The notes under the pieces: generated by a model
Told to the model about the DNA's origin: nothing
What the model saw: the letters and a program-made list of their open reading frames with translations, nothing else
The model's database searches: none
Made by a program: the position numbers and the translations under genes
Shown here: one piece after another, positions 1 to 7,085 of the stretch
Position numbering within the stretch: position 1 is the first letter of the stretch
Layout of the letters: every line of letters starts with the position of its first letter
From: Bacteriovoracaceae bacterium
GTDB lineage: Bacteria; Bdellovibrionota; Bacteriovoracia; Bacteriovoracales; Bacteriovoracaceae
Assembly (NCBI GenBank): GCA_023151145.1
Contig: JAKLJM010000034.1
Location: 1-12,529, forward strand
Length of the DNA stretch: 12,529 bases
Direction: 5' to 3'

Positions 1-2070
1 GCTTCTGGAATCTTCCAAGAATCGCCTATCATTAAAACGAAAATTGAAGTTTTTGATGATATTTTAGAGGCAGATGAAGAACTAGATGCTTATACCAGAT
101 CTGTTATTAACCAAGTTAAAAAACTTTCGGAAATAAATCCTTATTTCAATGAAGAAATGAAACTTGCCATGCTTAATTCACCATCGCCTGGTGCTTTGGC
201 TGACTTGGTAGCATTTGCCATCTCTTTAGATATTCCAGAGGCACAAGATTTTCTTGAAACATTGGTGGTTAAGAAGAGATTTGCAAAACTATTAGTTTAT
301 TTGAAACGTGAAAAAGACGTGGCAGATATCCAGAAGAAAATTTCGGACGAAGTAAACGATAAAGTAAATAAGTATCAAAGAGAATATTTTTTAAGAGAAC
401 AACTTAAAGTTATTCGCCAAGAACTTGGAATGGAAGAAGACGAAAAATCTAGAGACGTTAAGCGTATAAAAGAAAATCTAGAAAAAGTAGGAATGCCAGA
501 AGATATTTTAAAAACGGCAAAAGAAGAATTAGAAAGATTAGAATTAATTCCTGATAGTTCACCGGAATACACTGTTTCAAGAACGTATTTAAATTGGCTC
601 TTGGAACTTCCATGGAATAAAGCTACTAATGACAACGTAGATATCAAAGCTTCAAAGAAAATTTTAGAACGTGATCACTATGGTCTTGAAAAAGCTAAAG
701 AAAGAATTTTAGAGTTTTTAGCTGTTAGAAAGTTAAAGCCAACATATGACGGAACAATTCTCTGTCTAGCTGGTCCTCCTGGGGTTGGTAAAACTTCAAT
801 GGGGAAATCTATTGCTGAAGCTCTTGGAAGAAAGTTTTATCGTTTTTCTCTGGGTGGGATGAGAGATGAAGCTGAAATCAAAGGACACAGAAGAACGTAT
901 GTAGGAGCGATGCCTGGTAAAATTATGCAAGCTCTTAAAAGAGTAGAAGTAAATAATCCAGTTATCATGCTTGATGAGATTGATAAAATTGGAAAGAGTT
1001 ATCAAGGTGATCCTGCATCTGCACTGCTAGAGGTTCTTGATCCAGAACAAAATGCTACGTTTATTGATAATTATTTAGATATCCATTTCGATCTTTCGAA
1101 AGTGTTATTCATCGCAACGGCCAACTATATCAATGATATTCCAGAAGCGCTTTTAGATCGTATGGAAGTTATTGAACTTTCTGGTTATACCATGGAAGAA
1201 AAAGTTTCAATTGCTATTAAATGGATTATTCCAAGACAGCTTTTTAATGAGACATTGATTAAAAAATTAATTGCTGATTATGCACGTGAACCAGGGGTTC
1301 GAGTACTTGAACAATTAGTGGCGAAACTTTGCAGAAGAGCGGCACTTGAAAAAGTTTCTCATCCGAAGAAAAAATTGAAATTTTCTCCGAAAGAAAAAGA
1401 CCTAGAGAGTATCCTAGGTACGCCAAGATTTTCATCTGAATCAGCTGAAAAGAAAAACCGTCCTGGTGTTGTTACCGGTTTAGCATGGACTGCATACGGT
1501 GGAGAGATTCTGTTTATTGAAACTCTTCCATTAAAAGGAAAGGGATTTAGATTAACTGGTCAGTTGGGTGAAGTTATGAATGAGTCAGCAAATCTGGCCT
1601 ATTCTTATGTTAGAAAACTTCTTCAAACTCAAATTGAGAATTCTCAACCAGTGAAAAAAGTTATTAAACCGAAAAAAGGTGAAGTGGCGAAACCAGCTGA
1701 AGTTCAGCCAGTGCAAGAAGATTACTTAGCTCTGCATGAAGTCCATCTTCACTTACCTGCTGGTGCGACTCCGAAAGATGGTCCTTCTGCTGGTATAACA
1801 ATGGCGTTGGCCCTCTATAGTTTAGCGACTAATAAAGCAGTGAGTTCTGATTTCGCGATGACTGGAGAGTTAAGTTTAACTGGTAAAGTGTTACCGGTTG
1901 GTGGAATAAAAGAAAAAGTTCTTGCAGCTAAAAGAGCAGGAATTAAAAATATTATTCTTCCTAAACAAAATGAGAAGGATTTAAAAGAAGTTCCTGAAAT
2001 GCATAGAAAGGGGCTTAAGTTTTATCCGGTATCACATTTTGATGAAGTTTTAAAAATTGCATTAAAATAG
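1..2070 (+). CDS. lon: ATP-dependent Lon protease (endopeptidase La), 5' end outside window
   Basis: Cytoplasmic AAA+ serine protease that unfolds and degrades damaged and regulatory proteins. The frame is open from base 1, so the start lies upstream; 689 codons are present and roughly 100-130 N-terminal residues are probably missing (from usual Lon length). Window codons 1 to about 190 hold the end of the substrate-binding domain and the coiled coil. The AAA+ module has Walker A GPPGVGKT (codons 258-265), Walker B VIMLDEID (321-328), sensor-1 ATAN and the LLDRMEVIELSGY segment. The protease domain has the catalytic serine in KDGPSAG (nt 1786-1788) and the dyad lysine in GGIKEK (nt 1915-1917), so it should be active. 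Two oddities: about 25 extra Pro/Lys/Glu/Val-rich residues before DYLALHEVHLHLP, and about 11 residues fewer than E. coli Lon after IPRQ in the small AAA+ subdomain. It converges on the next gene with an 8-bp gap and no visible terminator. Confidence 0.97.
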   Translation, partial: ASGIFQESPIIKTKIEVFDDILEADEELDAYTRSVINQVKKLSEINPYFNEEMKLAMLNSPSPGALADLVAFAISLDIPEAQDFLETLVVKKRFAKLLVYLKREKDVADIQKKISDEVNDKVNKYQREYFLREQLKVIRQELGMEEDEKSRDVKRIKENLEKVGMPEDILKTAKEELERLELIPDSSPEYTVSRTYLNWLLELPWNKATNDNVDIKASKKILERDHYGLEKAKERILEFLAVRKLKPTYDGTILCLAGPPGVGKTSMGKSIAEALGRKFYRFSLGGMRDEAEIKGHRRTYVGAMPGKIMQALKRVEVNNPVIMLDEIDKIGKSYQGDPASALLEVLDPEQNATFIDNYLDIHFDLSKVLFIATANYINDIPEALLDRMEVIELSGYTMEEKVSIAIKWIIPRQLFNETLIKKLIADYAREPGVRVLEQLVAKLCRRAALEKVSHPKKKLKFSPKEKDLESILGTPRFSSESAEKKNRPGVVTGLAWTAYGGEILFIETLPLKGKGFRLTGQLGEVMNESANLAYSYVRKLLQTQIENSQPVKKVIKPKKGEVAKPAEVQPVQEDYLALHEVHLHLPAGATPKDGPSAGITMALALYSLATNKAVSSDFAMTGELSLTGKVLPVGGIKEKVLAAKRAGIKNIILPKQNEKDLKEVPEMHRKGLKFYPVSHFDEVLKIALK

Positions 2071-2078
2071 AATGTTCA

Positions 2079-2681
2079 TTACGGGCTTAAGAAGTTTTTT
2101 GATCCTAGATCGAAAGACATCTTAAGTCCTATCATGGCACTTGTGTCAGTCTTATGGTTATCTATTTTATTTCTACCCAGTGAAAAACTGATATTAAATT
2201 TTTTAGTTTCAAATATATCAAGCCCAATTCCATAATAAAAAGCCCCAGATTTTTCTTCAGATTTTAAATTATAGAGAGAGTAGATAGAGTTTTGTTGATA
2301 TTCGCTTAGGCTTGAAACCATATTGAATTTTGCAGAGGTAAAACCATAGCCTAATTGTAAAAAAAAATGTTTATTAACAAACACTTTAGAGTCTAAGCTA
2401 ATTCTCGAATATGTACCCTTAAATTCCTGATTAAAATCGTCGTGTTTTAGTGAGCCGTTATAGCTTCCTTTTGTGTATAAAAGCCCATACTCGATTAGAC
2501 TTACTCGCTCAGCGAGACCTACTTGAAAAGAGGAACCTGAAACGTCAGTTTTGTAATCGGAAAAAGCATTTGAACTGACATCGTTATAGGAATAACCAAG
2601 TCTTAGAACTGTACTTCCATGGGTTAATGGAGAAAGGAGGAGAAAACTGAATAAGAGAACTCTTTTAAGATTCGTCTTCAT
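2079..2681 (-). CDS. Small secreted outer-membrane beta-barrel-like protein
   Basis: A 200-residue exported protein. The N-terminus is a classical Sec signal: Lys/Arg-containing start, hydrophobic LLFSFLLLSPL, then a likely cleavage site around THGS-T (residues 22-24). The mature part has alternating polar/aromatic stretches typical of amphipathic strands (LRLGYSYNDV, SSFQVGLAERV, YGLLYTKGSY, FFLQLGYGFTSA, GAFYYGIGLDIF, NISFSLGRN, SAMIGLKMSFDLG). That suits a small barrel of about eight strands, of the broad OmpW/OmpA-barrel type, but I cannot assign a family. The very C-terminus (NFLSP) lacks the usual terminal aromatic residue; the last strand probably ends at SFDLG. No clear Shine-Dalgarno precedes the ATG; a short open fragment in the next frame ends 2 bp upstream, so translational coupling is possible. 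Function unknown; location in the outer membrane is inferred. Confidence 0.75.
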   Translation of the reverse strand: MKTNLKRVLLFSFLLLSPLTHGSTVLRLGYSYNDVSSNAFSDYKTDVSGSSFQVGLAERVSLIEYGLLYTKGSYNGSLKHDDFNQEFKGTYSRISLDSKVFVNKHFFLQLGYGFTSAKFNMVSSLSEYQQNSIYSLYNLKSEEKSGAFYYGIGLDIFETKKFNISFSLGRNKIDNHKTDTSAMIGLKMSFDLGSKNFLSP

Positions 2682-2683
2682 GC

Positions 2684-2761
2684 TTACTTATCGTCAACTT
2701 CAAGATTACCTTTATTCAGTATTAATGGATCCATTGGTGGAGGAATATTTTTCCCGCCAGC
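2684..2761 (-). pseudogene. Possible C-terminal remnant of a lost gene upstream of the barrel gene
   Basis: On the minus strand a 25-codon open stretch runs from just after an in-frame TAA (2762-2764) to a TAA at 2684-2686, two bases before the barrel gene's ATG. It reads AGGKNIPPPMDPLILNKG then NLEVDDK, which looks like a natural protein tail. There is no plausible start with a ribosome site: the only internal ATG gives 16 residues. The close spacing, and the lack of a Shine-Dalgarno for the downstream gene, suggest that a translationally coupled partner once stood here and was deleted. A chance open stretch or an unrecognised leader peptide are real alternatives. Confidence 0.25.
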
Positions 2762-2829
2762 TTAGTCGGATTTAAATTTGATATTCTAAATTATGAGAGG
2801 CATTTTTCTAATGTTTGATAAAAATGCTT

Positions 2830-2834
2830 GGAGA
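2830..2834 (+). promoter_or_regulatory. Shine-Dalgarno deciding the lipoprotein start
   Basis: GGAGA lies four bases before ATG 2839-2841. The upstream TTG (2815) has no comparable site, so the shorter product is favoured. Confidence 0.6.
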
Positions 2835-2838
2835 ATTA

Positions 2839-3756
2839 ATGGGAAAATTTAATTTAAAATCTTTCGTAGCGATGGCAATAATTTTATTATTTTCATCTTG
2901 TCTTAAGAAAGAAGAAATCATCGGAACCTATAGTCATCAAACGAATATTATAAAACCTGGTGACATTATTGTTTCTAATGGAAACTCTGATTCACTTATT
3001 TTATTAGACGCCACTGGTGAGTACAAAAAAACTTTATATGATGTAGACAATATTTCAGAAACGATCAGTGGAATTGCTTATAAACCTGATACTAAAGAAA
3101 TTATTTTCACTGTCACTGGGGCAGCACTACGAGTTGGTGCAGTTTCGATTGTTGATGGTAGCTATAGAAATTTTATTATAAATGTAAGTTTAACGGCACC
3201 ACTTAGAGGTGTCGCTGTCATGACCGATGGTAACGTACTTGTTACACATGCAGGTATCATTCAAAAATTTTCAACAGATGGAACGAGAATAACCGCTGGA
3301 GCATGGCCAAAAACGTTAATGGGTACACCTCAGCAAATAAGTGCTCTACCAAATGGTGGATTCCTAAATTGTTCAGATGCAACGGATCTTGTGCGCACTT
3401 ATGATTCAGCAGGAGTACAAACGGGAACATCTGTAGCTTCAGGGATTGCAACAACAACTGACGTGTTTGCATGTATGCGCCTAAGTAACGGACGGATTGC
3501 AAATGCATGGAATGGAACAACTGATACGATCAGTTTGTGGAACTCTGACTTTACAGGCAGAGTAAATATTTATGCTGATACTTCTGTACTGGGAAATCCA
3601 AGAGGAATTGCTCAAAGGGCCAATGGAAATCTTCTCATTTCAGACGCAACAAATAATTACTTAGTCGAAATAGATATCGACGGAAATTTAATTGATAAGT
3701 TAGGTGGCTCCATTTTAAATGGGCCAACCTCAGTATTTGTTATGCCAAATTATTGA
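2839..3756 (+). CDS. Lipoprotein with NHL-like beta-propeller
   Basis: A 305-residue predicted lipoprotein. The hydrophobic signal FVAMAIILLF is followed by lipobox-like LFSSC, giving lipidated Cys21. The ATG at 2839 is preferred over the in-frame TTG at 2815 because GGAGA stands at 2830-2834 and the resulting signal peptide has a normal length. The mature protein is a series of repeats of about 40-50 residues with the pattern G-I/V-A-x-x-x-(D/N)G-N-(I/L)-L-(I/V), e.g. RGVAVMTDGNVLVTH, QISALPNGGFLN, RLSNGRIANAW, RGIAQRANGNLLISDATNN. I count about six blades, as expected for NHL/SMP-30-like propellers. No catalytic signature is visible; such domains bind proteins or small ligands at the cell envelope. 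It stands alone between a minus-strand barrel gene and a dead chemoreceptor gene. Ligand unknown. Confidence 0.8.
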   Translation: MGKFNLKSFVAMAIILLFSSCLKKEEIIGTYSHQTNIIKPGDIIVSNGNSDSLILLDATGEYKKTLYDVDNISETISGIAYKPDTKEIIFTVTGAALRVGAVSIVDGSYRNFIINVSLTAPLRGVAVMTDGNVLVTHAGIIQKFSTDGTRITAGAWPKTLMGTPQQISALPNGGFLNCSDATDLVRTYDSAGVQTGTSVASGIATTTDVFACMRLSNGRIANAWNGTTDTISLWNSDFTGRVNIYADTSVLGNPRGIAQRANGNLLISDATNNYLVEIDIDGNLIDKLGGSILNGPTSVFVMPNY

Positions 3757-3802
3757 ATAGATTTTCCAATAATAGTTGTAAATAACGCATCAACAGAATG
3801 GT

Positions 3803-4400
3803 TTAATGTTGTTGATTGATTTCTTGAGCGGCATTACCACTCATTTGAGCTAGATTTCCAACCTCTTCTGCAACTACCGCGAAAACTTTTCCATGTTCAC
3901 CCGCTCTAGCAGCTTCAACCGATGCATTGAATGAGAGGAGTTTGGTTTGAAAAACGATGTCATTAATGACACTGGTTTTTTGATTAATCGTCTCAATCAA
4001 AGTCATCATGTTTTTAACATCAGATGCTGTTGTATCCAATGTTTCAATGGTGTCTTTTTGTGATTGATTGATTTCATCTATAGATCTGAGCATCTCTTGA
4101 GAAACTTCTTTTCCTTTTACCGCAGAAGATTGACAAGTTTTCATCATCAACTGTTCCAGAGTCTTTATCGACGATGGCATCCATATATCCGAGCGTATTA
4201 TTGGTCATGAGCGTACTAAAAGTATTTAAAAGAGCATTCGTTTCATTTAATTTTTTAAATTCTAAATAAGAAGTTTCGATTTTCTTTTGAGAATAAAAGC
4301 CTACCACTGAGCCAACTAAAGAAAGAACGACTAATATTGAAATTCCAAATTGAAGTTTTCTGGTAACAGAAAATTTACTTTTAGCGGGCATAAAATCCAT
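3803..4400 (-). pseudogene. Decayed methyl-accepting chemotaxis protein (frameshift, internal deletion, truncated end)
   Basis: Chemoreceptors sense ligands through a periplasmic domain and control CheA kinase through a cytoplasmic coiled coil. Two pieces remain in different frames. The N-terminal piece starts at ATG 4391 or 4400 and has a transmembrane helix (FGISILVVLSLVGSVVGFY) followed by about 45 residues of sensor region ending near DKDSGTVDDE. Around 4125-4150 the homology jumps to another frame and resumes inside the signalling domain (SSAVKGKEVSQEMLRSIDEI), through the hairpin tip INDIVFQTKLLSFNASVEAA to AEEVGNLAQMSGNAAQEINQ, then stops at TAA 3803. The rest of the sensor region, the second membrane helix, HAMP and the distal C-terminal helix are missing. 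A tip residue that is normally Gly (GKGFAVVA) is Val here (GKVFAVVA), another sign of decay. The two frames overlap by about 105 bp; two functional small genes are possible but much less likely. Confidence 0.85.
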
Positions 4401-4432
4401 CCTTCATTGAAATTAAATTACGATTATTTAAT

Positions 4433-4459
4433 TATTCGGATGTTAGAGATTAAACATTA
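4433..4459 (-). promoter_or_regulatory. Sigma-28 (FliA)-like promoter of the chemoreceptor remnant
   Basis: Read on the minus strand: TAATGTTT, an 11-base spacer, then TCCGAATA. Compared with the enterobacterial FliA consensus TAAAGTTT-N11-GCCGATAA, the -35 matches 7 of 8 and the -10 matches 5 of 8 (better if one inserted A is allowed). It ends about 33-42 bases before the possible starts of the chemoreceptor gene, a class typically under sigma-28. Consensus is from enterics; usage in this organism is inferred. Confidence 0.4.
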
Positions 4460-4490
4460 ATGAAAGATAAATAAGATTTGATTTTGAAAA

Positions 4491-4522
4491 TAAAAAAAGC
4501 CCGATTGTTTAGATCGGGCTTT
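4491..4522 (-). terminator. Rho-independent terminator of rpoZ
   Basis: Perfect 10-bp inverted repeat AAAGCCCGAT / ATCGGGCTTT (4496-4505 and 4513-4522) with a 7-base loop. On the minus strand the stem is followed by a run of T (seven in all, counting those in the stem). It lies about 22 bases after the rpoZ stop. Confidence 0.93.
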
Positions 4523-4544
4523 GATTTAGAATGTAATAATAAAA

Positions 4545-4757
4545 TTAGAATTCGTCTGAATCGTACTCAGAAACTGGAGCGTGCTTAATTTTACCAGCAG
4601 CAATCTCTCTAAGAGCTGTAACGACTTCTTTGTTTTTTGAACGAACTAAAGGCTCAGCACCTTCTCTTAATTGCTTAACTCTTTTAGTAGCTAAGTGAAC
4701 TAATTCGTATCTGTTTTCAACTTTTTCAAGGCAATCTTCAATTGTAATTCTGGCCAT
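4545..4757 (-). CDS. rpoZ: DNA-directed RNA polymerase subunit omega
   Basis: A 70-residue protein starting MARITIEDCLEKVENRYELVHLATKRVKQL, the canonical omega N-terminus (E. coli [20 protein letters not shown]). It continues with the conserved EPLV...NKEVVTALREIAAGKI segment. Omega wraps the C-terminal part of beta-prime and helps RNA polymerase assembly. The protein is shorter than the E. coli form because the acidic, variable tail is only SEYDSDEF. The start has GGAG seven bases upstream. Unlike the common gmk-rpoZ-spoT arrangement, it forms its own transcription unit with a clear promoter and terminator; the gene upstream encodes an acyl-CoA synthetase. Confidence 0.97.
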   Translation of the reverse strand: MARITIEDCLEKVENRYELVHLATKRVKQLREGAEPLVRSKNKEVVTALREIAAGKIKHAPVSEYDSDEF

Positions 4758-4798
4758 GAATGGACTCCATTAGAAATAACATTAGGTATGAACATTAA

Positions 4799-4827
4799 CT
4801 TATAAGCCCAAAGGCGATTTTTGTCAA
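4799..4827 (-). promoter_or_regulatory. Sigma-70-type promoter of rpoZ
   Basis: On the minus strand, TTGACA (4822-4827) and TATAAG (4799-4804) are separated by exactly 17 bases. That is a consensus -35 and a 5-of-6 -10. The implied transcript start is near 4792, giving a leader of about 35 bases before the rpoZ ATG. Confidence 0.8.
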
Positions 4828-4846
4828 AAATAACCTTCGAAGCTTA

Positions 4847-6688
4847 TTAACCGTGATGTTTATTTTCAAGATCGTGATAAAGAGCGTCAATTTCTTTCTC
4901 GTAAGTTTTTAAAATGACTTTCTTCTTAAGCTTTAATGACGGAGTAATGTGGCCGTTTTCAACAGTGAAATCACTCGGTGCAATATAAATCCCTTTAATT
5001 TTCTCATAGCTTGGGAGCTCTGCGTTTACGTGTGCTACCTCTTGTTCGATGAGAGAAACCACTTGAGGGAGTAGATGAAGGTCCTCATGGCTGAAATTTG
5101 GCTCTAGGCCTAATTCTGCCTGCATTGGGATAAATGCTTCACGATCAAGGCAAATGACGGCAATAAGGAATTTTCTTTTATCTCCGACAATCATGGCGTT
5201 AGCGATATGCTTTTCAAGTTTTAATTGGTTTTCAATTTTTTGAGGAGCAACGTTTTTCCCACCACTAGTAATAATGATGTCCTTCTTGCGATCAGTGATT
5301 TTAATATAACCCTCAGTTGTGATTTCACCAATGTCACCGGTAAGAAACCAACCATCTTTAAAGGCTTCTGCCGTAGACTTCTCGTCTTTATAGTAGGCAC
5401 CAAAAAGGGCTTCAGTTTTAATCATGATCTCACCATCATCAGCGAATTGAATTTGTACGTCACCCAATGGGAGACCAATTGATCCAGGAATCTGTTTCAC
5501 TACTGGGTTGAGAGTGCAGGGAGCAATGGTTTCCGTTAGACCATATCCTTCGAGAATAGTGAGATTCGCGTTTTGTAAAAATTTAATAATATCAGGAGCC
5601 AGCGGAGCACCCCCAGAAATTAGAAATCGAATCTTTCCACCAAAACGTTGGTAAATTTTTTGAAAGACTAATTTATAGGCTAAATTTTTTTGTAGGATCT
5701 CAACTGGAGACGGAGAAAGGTCGCGATCAATTTTTTCAAAATATTTATTAGAAGCCTCTAGGGCCCATGCAAAGACTTTTTGTTTTAGATCTGATTCATT
5801 GGCAATATTTTCGAGCACCTTAGCATAAACTTTTTCAAAAATTCGAGGAACGGCAATCATAATTGTAGGACGTGCGATTTGAAGATTATCGACAACTTTA
5901 TCTAACGACTCTGCGTAGACACATTCAAAACCGAAAACGAAATTTAACATTGAATCACAACGACCAAGTACATGGCTTAATGGCAAAAAAGTAAGAGTTC
6001 TATCATTGGCGTTGATATTACTTCTCAATGTGTTGGCAACATTTTTTAACATGGCCACGAAAGCTTTGTGGGTAATAGTGGCACCTTTTGGCACACCTGT
6101 TGTTCCCGATGTATAGATGATACTCGCTAAATCATCAGGTTTAATTTCTTCTACGTAAGCTTCAAATATTTTTGGTGAACGCTCTTTTTCTTCTGCCCCC
6201 AGAAGGAGCAAGTCTTGATAGCTGATAAATGTAAATTCTTCACCTAGTTCAGCAACTAAATTTTCATCAATTGGTTTCAAACTAATAATATGTTTTACAT
6301 TTTTAATTTGAGATTTAATTTCAAGAATTTTTTGAAACTGTAATTCATTCTCAATAACCACACAGGCACTTTCACTGTGGTTTAAAATATATTCAATTTC
6401 AGATGCGATTAAATTTGGATAAACTGGAACAATAACTAATTGAGCACAAAGACCGCCAATATCCATGAAATGCCATTCTTTATTTGTTTGTGACAAGATG
6501 GCCAATTTTTGGTGTTGGTCTAAGCCAAGTTTTCTAAGTCCTAAAGCAATTTTTTCAGTTATCGCAAGATAGTCTTCATAAGAATAAAAATGTAGCGAGT
6601 TTTGATCAATCCACCCAATGACGTTTTTATTGGGGTTTTTTTGGCAACGTTCAAAAAACAATTGCGATAAGGTTCTATCCTTAGCCAT
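4847..6688 (-). CDS. Long-chain fatty acid-CoA ligase (AMP-forming, FAA1/COG1022 type)
   Basis: A 613-residue member of the acyl-adenylate-forming superfamily. It activates fatty acids with ATP and CoA to acyl-CoA for degradation or lipid synthesis, probably at the inner face of the membrane. Visible motifs: the phosphate-binding loop YTSGTTGVPKG (about residues 192-202), HVLGR (239-243), ISGGAPL (357-363), the adenine-site motif GYGLTET (381-387), the hinge TGDIGE...DRKKDIIITSGGKNVAP (450-482), and the C-terminal LTPSLK-like segment (ITPSLKLKKKVILKTYE) typical of the long-chain, eukaryote-like branch. Length fits that branch (about 600). Start: AGGA seven bases before ATG. It is followed by rpoZ after 89 bp, but rpoZ has its own promoter. 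Exact chain-length preference cannot be read from sequence; fadD is the common name, but this branch is distinct from E. coli FadD. Confidence 0.93.
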   Translation of the reverse strand: MAKDRTLSQLFFERCQKNPNKNVIGWIDQNSLHFYSYEDYLAITEKIALGLRKLGLDQHQKLAILSQTNKEWHFMDIGGLCAQLVIVPVYPNLIASEIEYILNHSESACVVIENELQFQKILEIKSQIKNVKHIISLKPIDENLVAELGEEFTFISYQDLLLLGAEEKERSPKIFEAYVEEIKPDDLASIIYTSGTTGVPKGATITHKAFVAMLKNVANTLRSNINANDRTLTFLPLSHVLGRCDSMLNFVFGFECVYAESLDKVVDNLQIARPTIMIAVPRIFEKVYAKVLENIANESDLKQKVFAWALEASNKYFEKIDRDLSPSPVEILQKNLAYKLVFQKIYQRFGGKIRFLISGGAPLAPDIIKFLQNANLTILEGYGLTETIAPCTLNPVVKQIPGSIGLPLGDVQIQFADDGEIMIKTEALFGAYYKDEKSTAEAFKDGWFLTGDIGEITTEGYIKITDRKKDIIITSGGKNVAPQKIENQLKLEKHIANAMIVGDKRKFLIAVICLDREAFIPMQAELGLEPNFSHEDLHLLPQVVSLIEQEVAHVNAELPSYEKIKGIYIAPSDFTVENGHITPSLKLKKKVILKTYEKEIDALYHDLENKHHG

Positions 6689-6797
6689 TTTATTTTCCTT
6701 TAAGATTCTATTGCTTTTAATTTCGGCACTTTATTTTAAAAAGTTTAAACCTCTCTTTGTAATTGAGCAATTTTGTTTGGCTTAAAGTTATAAGCGC

Positions 6798-6803
6798 AGG
6801 AGG
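6798..6803 (+). promoter_or_regulatory. Perfect Shine-Dalgarno before a TTG start
   Basis: AGGAGG sits five bases before TTG 6809. It is the strongest ribosome site seen in the window and supports the non-ATG start of the 72-residue gene. Confidence 0.75.
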
Positions 6804-6808
6804 AAAAC

Positions 6809-7027
6809 TTGAAAAAACTATTAATCTATTCTCAGTGTCAAAGAAGTAGCAAAAAAGGCGCTTATTTTCATTTCAAAGGTTACTATCGTGGAGAGCGAGT
6901 AAATTACATTTGGGTAGAAGGGGAACATCGTTTTGAACTTAAGAAAGAATATCTTCTGTGGGTCTCAGAGCTCAGATTCTCTAAAGGTTTATTAGAGGTC
7001 AAGGTTTTGGCCACCAAGGAAGTTTAG
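6809..7027 (+). CDS. Small hypothetical protein, TTG start
   Basis: A 72-residue protein I do not recognise. It starts at TTG with AGGAGG five bases upstream and gives MKKLLIYSQCQRSSKKGAYF. It has no signal peptide or membrane segment. The composition is basic and aromatic (several Tyr, Phe and Trp), with alternating strand-like stretches (GAYFHFKGYY, ERVNYIWVEG, LLWVSELRF, LLEVKVLAT). This would suit a small all-beta fold such as an OB- or SH3-like barrel, possibly nucleic-acid binding; that is only a guess from composition. It is divergent from the acyl-CoA synthetase gene and 86 bp upstream of the DHp-like gene on the same strand, so the two could share a transcript. The strong ribosome site and good codon flow make it a credible gene. 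Confidence 0.65.
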   Translation: MKKLLIYSQCQRSSKKGAYFHFKGYYRGERVNYIWVEGEHRFELKKEYLLWVSELRFSKGLLEVKVLATKEV

Positions 7028-7085
7028 CCGACAAAAATTATTGGAAGAATTAAATAAAAACTAAGGTTAAATAAAATAGATAAAT

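Noticed and set aside
375..1005. Minus-strand open frames of 69-90 codons inside lon
   Set aside because: They lie antisense within well-conserved Lon coding sequence, have Ser/Phe-rich shadow-like composition and show no family features.
2083..2131. CTTAAG...CTTAAG repeat after lon considered as a terminator
   Set aside because: CTTAAG is its own reverse complement, the pairing beyond it is poor, the loop is long, and no T-run follows; it lies in the barrel gene's coding end.
2762..2790. Possible promoter (TTAGTC, TATTCT) for the lipoprotein gene
   Set aside because: The spacing is 14 bases and the match is poor; the AT-rich region makes such matches common.
3257..3520. Minus-strand 87-codon frame within the lipoprotein gene
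   Set aside because: Antisense to clear propeller repeats; composition (many His, Leu, Gln) is that of a shadow frame.
3789..3816. Weak hairpin ATCAACA/TGTTGAT after the lipoprotein gene
   Set aside because: Seven AT-rich pairs, a 14-base loop and no clear T-tract; not enough to call a terminator.
5221..5482. Overlapping frames on both strands within the acyl-CoA synthetase gene
   Set aside because: They overlap the conserved hinge region of the synthetase and have no signal of their own.
6720..6800. Promoter elements in the divergent gap (TATAAG at 6789-6794, TGTAAT at 6758-6763)
   Set aside because: TATAAG is too close to the start codon and has no -35 at normal spacing; the other pair matches the consensus weakly.
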